Origin: Centipeda felix
GTDB taxonomy: Bacteria; Bacillota; Negativicutes; Selenomonadales; Selenomonadaceae
Assembly (NCBI RefSeq): GCF_900186465.1
Contig: NZ_LT891958.1
Location: 248,001 to 312,000, forward strand
Direction of reading: 5' to 3'
Length of the DNA stretch: 64,000 bases
Both the position numbers and the translations under genes were made by a program. The notes under the pieces were generated by a model that did no database searches, was not told where the DNA came from, and worked only from the letters and a program-made list of their open reading frames with translations. Below are positions 15,466 through 25,012 of the stretch, piece after piece. Each line of letters begins with the position of its first letter. The first letter of the stretch is position 1.

Positions 15466-17550
15466 TTAGATCTTCACCACCCCAAGGATTTGAATTTCAA
15501 CATTCTGTTCGATTTCCGCGTGCGAGAGAACAATGAGGCCCGCGATCGAGCGCTCAACTAAATTACGGAAATACGGACGCACCGTCGGACTCGTGAGCAC
15601 AATCGGCTGATAGCCCTGATCAGTCAGCTTATGGAGCTGTTCCTGCAGCGCCGTAAGGAGTTTCTGCATCGTATCAGGGTCGAGGCTGACATAGGAGCCA
15701 TGCTCGGTCCGCTGTACGCTGCCCGCGATCTTGTTCTCGATGGCAGGATCAAGCGTAATGCAGGGGAGCACCCCGTTCTGGACGTTCTGCTGCGTGATCT
15801 GCCGCGCCATGGCGTGACGGACATACTCCGTCAGGACGTCCGTATCCTTCGTTGCTGGCGCGTAGTCGGCAAGCACCTCCAGAATCGTGCTCATATCGCG
15901 GATCGAGATGCGCTCGCTCAGGAGATTGGCGAGCACCTTCTCCACTTCGCCCACGGTGAGCAGATTCGGAACGACCTCCTCGACGAGAGCCGCGTTGGTC
16001 TTCTGGAGATTGTCGAGCAGGTTCTGCGTCTCCTGACGCCCGAGGATCTCCGCCGCATGCTCCTTGATGATCTCCGTCAGGTGGGTGGCGAGCACGGAGA
16101 CCGCATCCACGACCGTGTAGCCGTTCAGCTCCGCCTGCTCGCGTTCGTTCTCCGAGATCCAGAGTGCGGGGAGGCCGAACGCCGGCTCCGTCGTCTCGAT
16201 GCCCGGCACCTCCTCAAAGACGGTTCCCGAGTTCATCGCGAGATAGTGGTCGAGCATCAGCTCGCCGCGCGCAATCTCCACGCCCTTCAGCTTGATGATG
16301 TAGGCATTGGGTTTGATCTGGATATTATCGCGGATGCGGATGGTCGGCACGACGAGTCCGAGCTCCAGTGCACATTGGCGGCGAATCATGACGATGCGGT
16401 CGAGGAGATCGCCGCCCTGCCCCGTATCGACGAGCGGGATAAGGCTGTAGCCGATCTCGAGCTCCATCGGATCAACCTGCAGGAGCGAGACGATATTTTC
16501 GGGCGTCGTTGCTTCCTTCTTTGCCTTGGCTTTCTGCTCGACCTGCTGGACTTCCTGCTCCACCGCCTGACCACGATGGAGATTCCATGCGATGAAGCCG
16601 CAGAGTGCCGCGAGGGTAAAGAACGGAATGCCCGGCAGTCCCGGCATGATGGCGAGGAAAAGGAGCACACCCGTGAGAATCATAAAGATACGCGCGTTGC
16701 GGAAGAGCTGCTTGACGAGATCGCCGCCGAGGTTCCCCTCTGCCGCCGAGCGCGTGACGATGATACCGGTTGCCGTCGATATGAGGAGCGCAGGGATCTG
16801 TGCGACGAGCCCCTCACCAACAGTCAGCAGCGTATAGGTCTGGAGTGCCTGCGCCGCATCCATATCGCGCTGGAGCATCCCAATGACAAAACCGCCGCCG
16901 ATGTTAATCATCATGATGACAATGGCGGCGATGGCATCGCCCTTGACAAACTTCGATGCACCGTCCATTGCGCCGAAGAAGTCCGACTCGCGCTGCACCT
17001 TCTCGCGGCGGCGCTTCGCCTCCGCATCTGTAATTGCCCCTTGATTGAGATCCGCGTCGATCGCCATCTGTTTGCCTGGCATCGCATCGAGGGTGAAGCG
17101 CGCCGACACCTCAGCAACGCGTTCCGAGCCCTTCGTGATAACGATGAAGTTCACAATGACGAGGATAACGAACACGATAAAGCCGACGACCGCATTGCCG
17201 CCGACAACAAAATTTCCGAATGCCGTAATGACCTCGCCGGCGTTCGCATTGAGCAGAATCAGACGCGTTGACGAGATATTCAGCGCCAGCCGAAAGAGCG
17301 TCGTAATGAGGAGGAGCGATGGAAAGACGGATAGATCCAGTGCCTCCACATTGTAGATCGCCGACATGACGACGAGCAATGCAATGGTGATATTGAGACA
17401 GATCAGGACATCCAATAAGACCGTCGGCAGTGGAATGATCATCATAATGACGATCGTCACGATGGCGACGGCGATCAGAACATCGCTGTATCGCTGTATG
17501 AAACTGCCGGACGAAAGAGGATTTACACTGCCGGTCTGCGGTGCTGCCAT
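15466..17550 (-). CDS. flhA: Flagellar export gate protein FlhA
   Basis: FlhA forms the export gate ring of the flagellar type III secretion system. The 694 residues comprise eight membrane helices (about 25-330) with the FHIPEP-type loop (GSERVAEVSARFTLDAMPGKQMAIDADLN..., split here by position only), and the large cytoplasmic domain that docks chaperones. The ATG at 17550 (MAAPQTGSVNP) is chosen, with AAGGGGAG upstream. The longer frame to 17613 crosses the promoter region. A SigA-type promoter lies at 17612-17639. Confidence 0.95.
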   Translation of the reverse strand: MAAPQTGSVNPLSSGSFIQRYSDVLIAVAIVTIVIMMIIPLPTVLLDVLICLNITIALLVVMSAIYNVEALDLSVFPSLLLITTLFRLALNISSTRLILLNANAGEVITAFGNFVVGGNAVVGFIVFVILVIVNFIVITKGSERVAEVSARFTLDAMPGKQMAIDADLNQGAITDAEAKRRREKVQRESDFFGAMDGASKFVKGDAIAAIVIMMINIGGGFVIGMLQRDMDAAQALQTYTLLTVGEGLVAQIPALLISTATGIIVTRSAAEGNLGGDLVKQLFRNARIFMILTGVLLFLAIMPGLPGIPFFTLAALCGFIAWNLHRGQAVEQEVQQVEQKAKAKKEATTPENIVSLLQVDPMELEIGYSLIPLVDTGQGGDLLDRIVMIRRQCALELGLVVPTIRIRDNIQIKPNAYIIKLKGVEIARGELMLDHYLAMNSGTVFEEVPGIETTEPAFGLPALWISENEREQAELNGYTVVDAVSVLATHLTEIIKEHAAEILGRQETQNLLDNLQKTNAALVEEVVPNLLTVGEVEKVLANLLSERISIRDMSTILEVLADYAPATKDTDVLTEYVRHAMARQITQQNVQNGVLPCITLDPAIENKIAGSVQRTEHGSYVSLDPDTMQKLLTALQEQLHKLTDQGYQPIVLTSPTVRPYFRNLVERSIAGLIVLSHAEIEQNVEIQILGVVKI

Positions 17551-17611
17551 GCTCTTACTCACTCCCCTTGTTCCCGTTTCTCTTACGTGGATATATGATC
17601 CACCATATAAC

Positions 17612-17639
17612 ATTATATCAAATATTGAAATCTCGTCAA
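17612..17639 (-). promoter_or_regulatory. SigA-type promoter upstream of flhA
   Basis: TTGACG, 16 bases, TATAAT on the minus strand in the 180-bp gap between flhB and flhA. The TATAAT ends about 60 bases before the flhA start. It would start the flhA-flhF-flhG-ycgR-cheBAWCD-fliA transcript independently of the cheY promoter. Confidence 0.75.
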
Positions 17640-17730
17640 ATGATAAATGTGTTCTTAGAGCACCGATTGTACAGGTGTATCAAAGTCTGTCCGAGTGGCA
17701 TAGAAGTTCGTTCTGCTTCCACTGTTTTCC

Positions 17731-18855
17731 TTACGCTCCGCGTCGTGCATGCTTCAGGCGGTAGACGTATGCCAGCACTTCAGCGACCGCTTGGTAGAGC
17801 TCCTGCGGAATTGCATCACCGATCTGCACGGCCGCATAGATGGCACGCGCGAGTGGCTTGTTCTCGATGATCGGGACACGCGCCTCACGTGCGATCTCCT
17901 TGATGCGCTGCGCAACGAGATCCTGTCCCTTCGCAACGACCAGCGGCGCCGACATCCCCTGCTGATAGGAGAGTGCAATCGCATAGTGGGTCGGGTTTGT
18001 GACGATGACATCCGCCTTTGGCACTTCCTTCATCATGCGCGCCATCGCCATCTGCCGCTGTTTCTGGCGAATCTTTCCCTTGATCTGCGGGTCGCCTTCA
18101 GACTGCTTCATCTCATCCTTGACTTCCTGTTTGGTCATCTTGAGATCCTGCGTCGTCTGCCACTTCTGGTAGCCATAGTCCATGAGCGCCATAATCATGA
18201 TGACACCGATAACGATGAACGCCATCTGGAAGATGATCTCCGCCACAAGTGCAAGGCTCGTTGTCAGGTCGAAGAACATGAACTGCGGCATCGCGAGAAT
18301 CTGTTCATGGATGAATCGGTAGAGAAAAAAACCAATGACGAGAATCTTGAAGAATGACTTCGCCAGCTCGACGAGCGAACGCTTGGAGAAGATGCGCCCG
18401 AAGCCGTTGATTGGATTCAACTTGTCCAGTTTGAACTCAATGGACTCGGTGTTGAACGTGAGCCCGACCTGAAAGAAATTGATCGCCAAGCCGATCAGCA
18501 TGATCGCAAACATGACGGGAAAAGCGGTCTTGGCGAGCACAACAATGATGCCGATAAAGATGTGAATAATGTTCTCAGTGTCGACGCTCTGGTTCAGATT
18601 TGTGAACACATACGTGGTATAGGATGCAATCGAAAGATAGATCGAGTCCCACAGGAGCTTCAGTGTAAAGAACCCCACGAGCAGTACGAATGCCGTGTTC
18701 AGCTCCTGGCTGCGTCCGACCTGCCCCTTCTTTCGCGCGTCGGCGCGTTTCTTTGCCGTCGGCTCTTCCGTCTTTTCCCCGCCTGCGAAACGCTGGAGGT
18801 CAAAGACGAACGTCGCCCTATTGGAGGGCGCGTATCGCAAGTGATATATTTCCAT
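17731..18855 (-). CDS. flhB: Flagellar export switch protein FlhB
   Basis: FlhB controls substrate specificity of the export apparatus through self-cleavage. The 374-residue protein begins with the conserved FDLQRFAGGEKTEEPTAKKR, has four membrane helices, and carries the cleavage motif NPTH (in VTNPTHYAIALSY). The ATG at 18855 lies inside the end of fliR, an overlap of 38 bases in another frame. There is no clear ribosome site, and the TTG at 18840 is an alternative. Translational coupling to fliR is likely. Confidence 0.93.
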   Translation of the reverse strand: MEIYHLRYAPSNRATFVFDLQRFAGGEKTEEPTAKKRADARKKGQVGRSQELNTAFVLLVGFFTLKLLWDSIYLSIASYTTYVFTNLNQSVDTENIIHIFIGIIVVLAKTAFPVMFAIMLIGLAINFFQVGLTFNTESIEFKLDKLNPINGFGRIFSKRSLVELAKSFFKILVIGFFLYRFIHEQILAMPQFMFFDLTTSLALVAEIIFQMAFIVIGVIMIMALMDYGYQKWQTTQDLKMTKQEVKDEMKQSEGDPQIKGKIRQKQRQMAMARMMKEVPKADVIVTNPTHYAIALSYQQGMSAPLVVAKGQDLVAQRIKEIAREARVPIIENKPLARAIYAAVQIGDAIPQELYQAVAEVLAYVYRLKHARRGA

Positions 18856-19600
18856 ACATTTCATTGAACAGCACATCCAGGAATAAGACATAGAACGGAA
18901 TGATCATTGAGAGCACGGTGATGCCGATCATCAGCTGCATTGGAATGCCGACAACAAAGATGTTCATCTGCGGCATCGTACGCGAGAGGATACCAAGCCC
19001 CACATTCGTGAGAAGAATGGCGAAGGTGATCGGCATGGCGATCTTCATGCCCGTGAGAAAGATCGTGCCCGTGAAGTTTGCTATGAGCATCGCCAGCGAC
19101 AGATTCCCCTCCATCCCTGCAATGGGAACGACGCGAAAGCTCTCAACGAGTGCCGCCAGAATCATGTGATGTCCGTTCGTCGCAAGGAGAACGATCACCG
19201 CCAAATTATAAAGAAAACTTCCGATAAGCGGTATCTGCTGACCGGAAGTCGGGTCGACAACATTGACGATGGCAAACCCCACCTGCATATCCATGACCTT
19301 ACCCGCCATCGTGATGGCGGCAAAGGAGATATACGCCACGAAGCCGATCAGCCAACCGATAAAGAGTTCACCGAGGGCAGTCACGCCGAACATGATGACA
19401 TTCTCCGGGACATAGGGCGTTCCCAGCCCATCCACGACCGGAAAGAGCAGGATCGTGATGGCGAGTGCCGTACCTACGCGAAAATAGATGGAGATGTTCA
19501 TACTGCCAAAGAACGGCGAGATGAGGAAAATTCCGCTGACCCGCACAAGCATCAGCAGGAATACGGCAATATGTCCCTGAAGCAGCTCATACAGATCCAT
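18818..19600 (-). CDS. fliR: Flagellar export protein FliR
   Basis: FliR is a core membrane component of the export gate, assembled with FliP and FliQ. The 260 residues are mostly hydrophobic with about six membrane helices, and show the family stretches GWLIGFVAYISFAAITMAG and ISPFFGS. It lies directly after fliQ and overlaps flhB. Confidence 0.94.
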   Translation of the reverse strand: MDLYELLQGHIAVFLLMLVRVSGIFLISPFFGSMNISIYFRVGTALAITILLFPVVDGLGTPYVPENVIMFGVTALGELFIGWLIGFVAYISFAAITMAGKVMDMQVGFAIVNVVDPTSGQQIPLIGSFLYNLAVIVLLATNGHHMILAALVESFRVVPIAGMEGNLSLAMLIANFTGTIFLTGMKIAMPITFAILLTNVGLGILSRTMPQMNIFVVGIPMQLMIGITVLSMIIPFYVLFLDVLFNEMYGNISLAIRALQ

Positions 19601-19612
19601 GTGCTGCCCTCC

Positions 19613-19882
19613 TCATCGCAGGTACATAGGGAGGTTGATAAAGACGTTCGATACGTACTCCACCATGATGCGCAGCATCCAAGGGCCGAAGATCAGAATG
19701 GCGACAAACACTGCAATAATCTTCGGAATGAACGCCAGCGTCTGCTCCTGAATCGACGTCGTCGCCTGGAACACCGCGACCAAGAGGCCGACGATCAGAC
19801 CGAGCCCGAGCATCGGAGCGGAGACCAGAAGGACGATCATGAGAGCTTCCTGTGCGAGCTGAATGACCAAATCTCCGGACAT
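19613..19882 (-). CDS. fliQ: Flagellar export protein FliQ
   Basis: FliQ is the small two-helix subunit of the export gate. The 89-residue length is typical, and the central sequence VGLLVAVFQATTSIQEQTLAFIPK is the family signature (two stretches around residues 30-53). It lies between fliP and fliR in the usual order. Confidence 0.95.
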   Translation of the reverse strand: MSGDLVIQLAQEALMIVLLVSAPMLGLGLIVGLLVAVFQATTSIQEQTLAFIPKIIAVFVAILIFGPWMLRIMVEYVSNVFINLPMYLR

Positions 19883-19897
19883 ATCAGCGCCTCCCCA

Positions 19898-20647
19898 TCA
19901 GCGGAAACTCATGATGAGCGACTGAATCAAGAGATGCCACCCATCGACCATAACGAACAGCAGAATCTTAAACGGCAGGGAGATCATGACCGGCGGCAGC
20001 ATCATCATACCCATGGACATGAGGGTACTCGCGACGATCATATCAATGACGATAAACGGAATGTAGATCATAAAGCCGATCTGGAATGCCGTCTTGAGCT
20101 CACTGATGATGAACGCAGGGATGAGTGTAAACGTCGACACATCCTCCGGGCCATCGGGACGCGGCGCATCCGACAGGTTGACAAAGAGTGCGAGATCAGA
20201 CTCCCGCGTCTGACGCAGCATGAACTCGCGCATCGGGTCCACGATGTTCTCCAGTGCCTGCTCCTGTGTAATCTGCCCCTCGAGATAGGGCTGTATGCCG
20301 TTCTCGTTTGCCTGTCCCCAGTAGGGTGCCATGATGTAGAACGTCAGAAACAGTGACAGAGCAATGACCACCTGATTCGGCGGCACATTCTGTGTCGAGA
20401 GCGCATTGCGCAGGAAGCCGATGACCACAACGATGCGGACAAAGGACGTCGTCATGACAAAGATCGCGGGCGCAAGCGACATGACCGTGAGTACAGCGAG
20501 CACCTGCATACTGGTCGCAACATCCTGCGGATTGTTGGACGTACCGACCCCGACGTTGACCGTCGGGATCAGCGGGGCGGCAGATGCCTGCCCCACACCG
20601 AAGAGCAGGAACGCCGCAGCACCCAAGATCGGAAAAATGCGCCCCAA
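19898..20647 (-). CDS. fliP: Flagellar export protein FliP (TTG start)
   Basis: FliP forms the central pore of the export gate. The mature region has the family motifs MTTSFVRIVVVIGFLRNAL and LPFKILLFVMVDGW and four membrane helices. It also has a cleavable N-terminal signal (LGRIFPILGAAAFLLFGVGQASAA). The best start is TTG at 20647, directly after GGGGGAAGGGAA and 28 bases after fliO. It gives 249 residues, the family norm. The longer open frame up to 20782 lies entirely over fliO. Confidence 0.93.
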   Translation of the reverse strand: MGRIFPILGAAAFLLFGVGQASAAPLIPTVNVGVGTSNNPQDVATSMQVLAVLTVMSLAPAIFVMTTSFVRIVVVIGFLRNALSTQNVPPNQVVIALSLFLTFYIMAPYWGQANENGIQPYLEGQITQEQALENIVDPMREFMLRQTRESDLALFVNLSDAPRPDGPEDVSTFTLIPAFIISELKTAFQIGFMIYIPFIVIDMIVASTLMSMGMMMLPPVMISLPFKILLFVMVDGWHLLIQSLIMSFR

Positions 20648-20675
20648 TTCCCTTCCCCCATTCCTCTCTGTCCGC

Positions 20676-21188
20676 CTACTTTCGGAAAAGCGGCGGGATT
20701 TTCTGTACGAAATCCGAAAGAGATCCGAACTGCTCGCTGAATACGCCGCCCTCCATCGGAGCGGCATGGCGGATCTCCTCAAGTGTCTCGGGGTCGTCGA
20801 TCTCCGTGATCAGACGGATGTTGGCATCCGTCACACCGAGCACGAAGACACGCCCGAAGAGTTCCACCACGCAGACCGAGCGATTCGGACCAAGCGGCAG
20901 CTGTAAGTAGACCTGTCCGCCGCGCGCCGCAAGCGTGCGCATGGAGCTCTTGCCAAAAGCGCGTGCGACGAGATAGGCGAGGATGACCACGAATGCAAAG
21001 ACAGCAAAAAGGCTGACCACATAGGCGACCGTCGACCACCATGATACGGCCGACGGGCGCGGGTCAGCCTCTTGATATCCGGCTAAATATCCGCCGCCCG
21101 TCTCACCTGCGGCAGACACATCCCCTGTACATAGAGCAAAGAGCACGCATCCGAGCAGCAAGGACAGAGTCAATATCCACGCACGCAT
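20676..21188 (-). CDS. fliO: Flagellar biosynthesis protein FliO
   Basis: FliO is an accessory protein for FliP assembly. This 170-residue form has a signal-like first helix (residues 3-24), a second membrane helix (about 55-80) and a cytoplasmic FliO domain (GQVYLQLPLGPNRSVCVVELFGRVFVLGV). The ATG at 21188 overlaps the cheY stop (TGATG). Sequence conservation in this family is low; the call rests also on its place before fliP. Confidence 0.88.
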   Translation of the reverse strand: MRAWILTLSLLLGCVLFALCTGDVSAAGETGGGYLAGYQEADPRPSAVSWWSTVAYVVSLFAVFAFVVILAYLVARAFGKSSMRTLAARGGQVYLQLPLGPNRSVCVVELFGRVFVLGVTDANIRLITEIDDPETLEEIRHAAPMEGGVFSEQFGSLSDFVQKIPPLFRK

Positions 21189-21550
21189 CAGCCGACGGCT
21201 TTGCGAATTGCCTCCAGAACGCGGTCTGCCTGGAACGGCTTCACGATGAAGTCGCGCGCACCCGCCTGGATGGCCTCGATAACCATGGCCTGCTGTCCCA
21301 TTGCGCTGCACATAACGACCTTGGCGCCCGGATCGACCTTCTTGATCTCCTTGACTGCCGTGATGCCATCCATCTCCGGCATCGTAATATCCATTGTCAC
21401 GAGGTCCGGCTTGAGTTCCTGGTACTTCTCCAGTGCCTTCATGCCGTTCTCTGCCTCACCAACGATCTCATAACCGTTCTTCGACAGGATGTCCTTCACC
21501 ATCATTCGCATAAAAGCTGCATCATCAACGACCAGAACGCGAGTTGCCAT
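21188..21550 (-). CDS. cheY: Chemotaxis response regulator CheY
   Basis: CheY carries the signal from CheA to the motor switch. It is a single receiver domain of 120 residues with the acidic pair Asp9/Asp10, the phosphorylation site Asp54 (VTMDITMPEMDG), the conserved Ser/Thr position in VMCSAM and the Lys in IVKPF. It is the first gene of the transcript started at 21636-21664, with fliO-fliP-fliQ-fliR-flhB behind it. FliM and FliY upstream both keep the N-terminal motif that binds CheY-P. Confidence 0.96.
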   Translation of the reverse strand: MATRVLVVDDAAFMRMMVKDILSKNGYEIVGEAENGMKALEKYQELKPDLVTMDITMPEMDGITAVKEIKKVDPGAKVVMCSAMGQQAMVIEAIQAGARDFIVKPFQADRVLEAIRKAVG

Positions 21551-21635
21551 TTTCTCATCTCTCCTTAATCCGACAGAACATCCCCTATTCCCAAGGGCAT
21601 TACCTGCACACAGCGGTGCTTCCTAAATCGCTCTC

Positions 21636-21664
21636 ATTATAGCGAAATATGCCTTCGGTGACAA
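21636..21664 (-). promoter_or_regulatory. SigA-type promoter upstream of cheY
   Basis: TTGTCA, 17 bases, TATAAT on the minus strand, about 85 bases before the cheY start. The 220-bp gap between fliY and cheY holds nothing else that I can identify except a short stretch (near 21618-21628) resembling the end of the dispersed repeat described elsewhere. Confidence 0.8.
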
Positions 21665-21770
21665 GGACTTTCTACACTTCTCTTTCCGGCAAATTGCATA
21701 ACTATGCCGCAATTCCCCGGGAAATACGGATCAGCGCGGCTGTCCGTACTTCTTCAAGACATTCTTTCCG

Positions 21771-22112
21771 TCACTGGAGACGTGCCGCACGCTCAAGCGG
21801 GCTGACAATCTCCGTGATTCGGACGCCGAAGTTCTCGTCGATGACAACAACTTCCCCCTTTGCCAGATACTTTCCGTTGACCATGATGTCAACGGGTTCT
21901 CCGGCAAGTTTATCAAGCTCCACGATCGACCCTTTCGTCAGATCGAGGATCTCCTTGATGGACTTCTTTGTGCGGCCGAGTTCGACATTGACCTGCAAAG
22001 GTACGTCGAGGATCAGGCCGATATTGGCATCATTGACCTGTACCGGTACCGTGCTGAGCGGCGTAAACTGCGCAGACTGTACGGGGACATTCGATGCGAC
22101 ATGTGGCTGCAT
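21771..22112 (-). CDS. fliY: FliN-like C-terminal part of split FliY
   Basis: This frame encodes the SpoA/FliN domain of Fli[41 protein letters not shown] and [19 protein letters not shown]. It would be the C-terminal third of FliY, forming the lower C-ring. Its first Met is inside what should be a continuous Pro/Ala linker, and there is no convincing ribosome site. The N-terminal part is in the next frame at 22013-22969. Inserting one C on the minus strand near 22186-22188 (plus strand GGG) restores one protein of 399 residues, the normal FliY length. Confidence 0.85.
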   Translation of the reverse strand: MQPHVASNVPVQSAQFTPLSTVPVQVNDANIGLILDVPLQVNVELGRTKKSIKEILDLTKGSIVELDKLAGEPVDIMVNGKYLAKGEVVVIDENFGVRITEIVSPLERAARLQ

Positions 22113-22969
22113 AGGCTGTGCTCCATATCCATTACTTGCCGGCGCCGCAGCGGCTGCTGCCGGTGCCGAAGCGGGTGCTGCGGCAGGGCAGGTGCCGCCG
22201 GCGGCGATGCCGCAGCGGCTGCGATGGCTTCTTCCTCATCGTCAACATCGGGCTGCTGGTTCATCAGCGCATCGACCATCTCACGTGCAACATCGAGCGG
22301 CAGCAGCTGCATGATCTCACTGTCGATGAGACCATCTACCTCCATGCGGAACGATGCCTGCACGATGGGATCCGCCTTGTCGAGCAGCTTTGAAACGACT
22401 TCCTCCGTCCCGAGATCGACAAGCGTCACAACGGGCGGAGTAATATCCACCTTCTTGTTGAACATCGAGGAGAGCGAGGTCGCAACGCTGCCCATCATCT
22501 GATTCATGGACTCGCTGACCGCACTCATGTGGATCTCGCTGAGTTCTTCGTCGGGGTTTGTCCCGTCATTGCCCATCATCAGATCGGCAATGATCGCCGC
22601 GTCCTTTGCTTGGATACAGAGGACATTGTTTCCCTCGATGCCGATGCTGTAGCCGACCTCAACCACAAGGAAGGGGATGGGGTACTTCTCCTTCAGCTGG
22701 CGCATGTTGGAGATGGAGACTGTCGGCGTTGTGATCGACACCTTGCGTCCAAGAAGGACGGAGAGTGTCGTCGCCGCGCCGCCCATGGAGATGTTGCCGA
22801 TCTCACCGAGGGCATCCCGCTCCATATCCGTTATCGTATCTCCGGTGGGAGCCGCACCTGCAGCAGATGCGTCGTCCGAGGCTGCCGCGTCATCCGCAGG
22901 CGCATCATCGCCGCCTCCACCGCTCAGGAGGGCGTCTATCTCCTCCTGTGAGATCATATCGTCACTCAT
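22013..22969 (-). CDS. fliY: FliY flagellar switch phosphatase, N-terminal and CheC-like part (frameshifted)
   Basis: FliY is the Firmicute motor-switch protein that also dephosphorylates CheY-P. The N-terminus has the CheY-P binding motif [14 protein letters not shown]. The CheC-like domain has both active-site signatures, [11 protein letters not shown] and SESMNQMMG. After about residue 265 the reading frame leaves the FliN path. The last 50 residues ([11 protein letters not shown] onward) are an out-of-frame tail. The cause is one missing base in a C run on the minus strand within the Ala/Pro linker. Either a true mutation or a sequencing error could explain it. It follows fliM, overlapping by eight bases. 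Confidence 0.88.
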   Translation of the reverse strand: MSDDMISQEEIDALLSGGGGDDAPADDAAASDDASAAGAAPTGDTITDMERDALGEIGNISMGGAATTLSVLLGRKVSITTPTVSISNMRQLKEKYPIPFLVVEVGYSIGIEGNNVLCIQAKDAAIIADLMMGNDGTNPDEELSEIHMSAVSESMNQMMGSVATSLSSMFNKKVDITPPVVTLVDLGTEEVVSKLLDKADPIVQASFRMEVDGLIDSEIMQLLPLDVAREMVDALMNQQPDVDDEEEAIAAAAASPPAAPALPQHPLRHRQQPLRRRQVMDMEHSLCSHMSHRMSPYSLRSLRRSARYRYRSMMPISA

Positions 22970-23963
22970 TCGCGTCGTCCTCCCCTTCTATAATCCCGGA
23001 AATCTGTACGGCCATGCGCTTTCCGGCCGTACCCGGACGCGCGAGGAACTTTGGATTCGACCCGACATAGCAGACCAGCTCATCCTTTGTCAGGGTATCG
23101 AGCTGGAGAACATCACCAAACCCAAGGGTCAGGAACTCGTTGATTGTCACGTGGATCTCACCGAGCTGCACTGTGAACGGCACGGAGGTGCGCTCAATCT
23201 TGCGCTGCAGTTCCGCGACCTGCTCCGGCGAGCTCTCACGATCCATGGAGGACGCCACCCAGAACGATGTCGTCAGCTTCGGCATCACCGGTTCGAGCAC
23301 CAGATATGGGATACAGATGTTCATCATGCCCTCGACCTCGCCCATCTTGATATGGATCGTGATGAGCACGACCATATCGCTCGGCGGAACGATCTGGGCA
23401 AACTGTGGATTCGTCTCCATCGTCTCGAAGTTCGGACGGAACTCCACGACGTTGCTCCACGCCTCTCGGAAATAGTTCGTCACCGTATCGATGAACCGGC
23501 GCATCACCGCCGCCTCAATATCCGTCAGCACACGGGGCTTCACGCCCGGCCTGCCCTCACCGCCAAAGATACGGTCGATGTAGGCAAGCGAAATGTCCGT
23601 ACTGAGCTCGATGATGATGTTTCCCTTCAGCGGCGGCAGTGCAAGGATGCCGATCACGGACGGGTTCGCCATGGATTGAACGAATTCCTGATACGTCATC
23701 TGCTCGACGGACAGCACCTCGATGTCGATCATCGTGCGCAGGCTCGCCGACAGATAGGTATTCAGGAGACGCGAAAAACTCTCATGCAGCATGAACAGTG
23801 TCCGCATCTGATCCTTGGAGAACTTGTCCGGCCGTTTGAAGTCGTAGACCTTGACCTTGCGTTCCTCTTCCTCCGCCTTGACTTCCTCGGCGGAAACCGA
23901 GCCATCCGAAAGTGCCGAAAGAAGCTTGTCTATTTCGGATTGAGACAGTACGTCCTCAGCCAA
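22962..23963 (-). CDS. fliM: Flagellar motor switch protein FliM
   Basis: FliM forms the middle of the C-ring and binds CheY-P. The 333 residues contain the N-terminal peptide MAEDVLSQSEIDKLLSAL, the FliM middle domain (YDFKRPDKFSKDQMRTL, with GGEGRPG) and a C-terminal SpoA domain (LQLDTLTKDELVCYVG). It lies between fliL and fliY, the standard order. Confidence 0.96.
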   Translation of the reverse strand: MAEDVLSQSEIDKLLSALSDGSVSAEEVKAEEEERKVKVYDFKRPDKFSKDQMRTLFMLHESFSRLLNTYLSASLRTMIDIEVLSVEQMTYQEFVQSMANPSVIGILALPPLKGNIIIELSTDISLAYIDRIFGGEGRPGVKPRVLTDIEAAVMRRFIDTVTNYFREAWSNVVEFRPNFETMETNPQFAQIVPPSDMVVLITIHIKMGEVEGMMNICIPYLVLEPVMPKLTTSFWVASSMDRESSPEQVAELQRKIERTSVPFTVQLGEIHVTINEFLTLGFGDVLQLDTLTKDELVCYVGSNPKFLARPGTAGKRMAVQISGIIEGEDDANE

Positions 23964-24002
23964 GACTCTTCCCCCTTCCCTTTGTGCAGCACTTCATCGA
24001 AC

Positions 24003-24524
24003 TTACTGCAGCAGGAAGCTCGTGATGTAAACATCGTAGACCGATCCCTGTCCAAGGCGGTCATTCAGGGCATCTTTCAGCTGCTTCTTCAACGCATCCT
24101 GTTTGGTTGCATCAAACTCCTCAAGCGGTGCAGCACGCAGGAACTGCATCGTCGTGTCGAGGATCTTCGTCTCCGCGACAGGGTTGACCTTGCCGTCCTT
24201 CACCACATCGGACTTGCCGGGATTGAGTTCCATGACAATGCCCGCCTTGAGATACTTGCCGGCACGACCGCCGCCGACATTGACCAAGATGCCTTCCTTC
24301 GGATCGCCGAGCTTGTAGAACACGCCCGGATCATGGCTCGCCTTGCTGCTGCCTCCATCCTCCGCATGAGACGGGGACTCCGCCTGTGAGAAGATGTAGT
24401 ATGAGATCCCTCCGGCTGCTGCCACTGCAACGAGAACCGCCACAACCACCACGACGATCATCATCAACATCGGTGATTTCTGCTTCGGCTGTTCTGCTAC
24501 CTGCTCTTCCTTTTCCTCCGCCAT
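24003..24524 (-). CDS. fliL: Flagellar basal body protein FliL
   Basis: FliL is a membrane protein beside the stator that supports torque. The 173 residues comprise a short cytoplasmic part, one membrane helix (MLMMIVVVVVAVLVAVAAAG) and a periplasmic domain ending in LNDRLGQGSVYDVYITSFLLQ, the usual FliL tail. It is the first gene of fliL-fliM-fliY. Confidence 0.92.
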   Translation of the reverse strand: MAEEKEEQVAEQPKQKSPMLMMIVVVVVAVLVAVAAAGGISYYIFSQAESPSHAEDGGSSKASHDPGVFYKLGDPKEGILVNVGGGRAGKYLKAGIVMELNPGKSDVVKDGKVNPVAETKILDTTMQFLRAAPLEEFDATKQDALKKQLKDALNDRLGQGSVYDVYITSFLLQ

Positions 24525-24614
24525 GAGTAAATTCCCTCCCTAAAAATGACTACGAAGCCGCAGCGGCTCCACACCGGGGCACTCCCTTGCCGCATAGAAG
24601 AACACTGTTCTTTC

Positions 24615-24643
24615 ATTATAGCAAAGGAATAGAAATTCGCCAA
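24615..24643 (-). promoter_or_regulatory. SigA-type promoter upstream of fliL
   Basis: TTGGCG, 17 bases, TATAAT on the minus strand, about 90 bases before fliL and just at the end of flbD. It would serve fliL-fliM-fliY. Confidence 0.7.
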
Positions 24644-24844
24644 CTAATTTTGATAGAGCGCACGCCGATACTTTACCGTGCGGCGCACGATTTCCTCCAT
24701 CGGCTCCTCGACGATCAGCTTCTTTCCGTTGGTGAGTGTGATGACCGTATCCGGTGTCTCCTCGATGCTTTCGATGATCTCTGCATTGAGGACAAACTCG
24801 CCCTTCTTGTTCGTCTTGGAGTTGAACTTCGTCAGCATGATCAT
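24644..24844 (-). CDS. flbD: FlbD family flagellar protein
   Basis: FlbD is a small protein found in Firmicute flagellar operons; its exact role is not settled. The 66 residues fit the family: MIMLTKFNSKTNKKGEFVLN, then AEIIESIEETPDTVITLTNG and a tail VEEPMEEIVRRTVKYRR. The ATG at 24844 follows GGAGGGG by nine bases. The 168 bases between it and recO are very rich in A and T and hold no gene; no clear promoter was found there. flgE, its usual upstream neighbour in Bacillus, is elsewhere in this window (43.1 kb). Confidence 0.88.
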   Translation of the reverse strand: MIMLTKFNSKTNKKGEFVLNAEIIESIEETPDTVITLTNGKKLIVEEPMEEIVRRTVKYRRALYQN

Positions 24845-25012
24845 GACAGGCTTCCCCTCCATTCCCTTTGTTCAGTCTTCCCTACGCACAGAAAAAGCAT
24901 TGAAAACTCTACCTGATATACTTTCGCCGTCGTCTTCACTTTTCCTTTTTTTTTACGACGTTTTTTTCATCATAGCTTAAAATTTTAACAAAAAAATATC
25001 TCATCACAAAAA

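Noticed and set aside
22180-22195. Programmed frameshifting in fliY
   Set aside because: No slippery heptamer or downstream stem was seen. A lost base in a C run is simpler.
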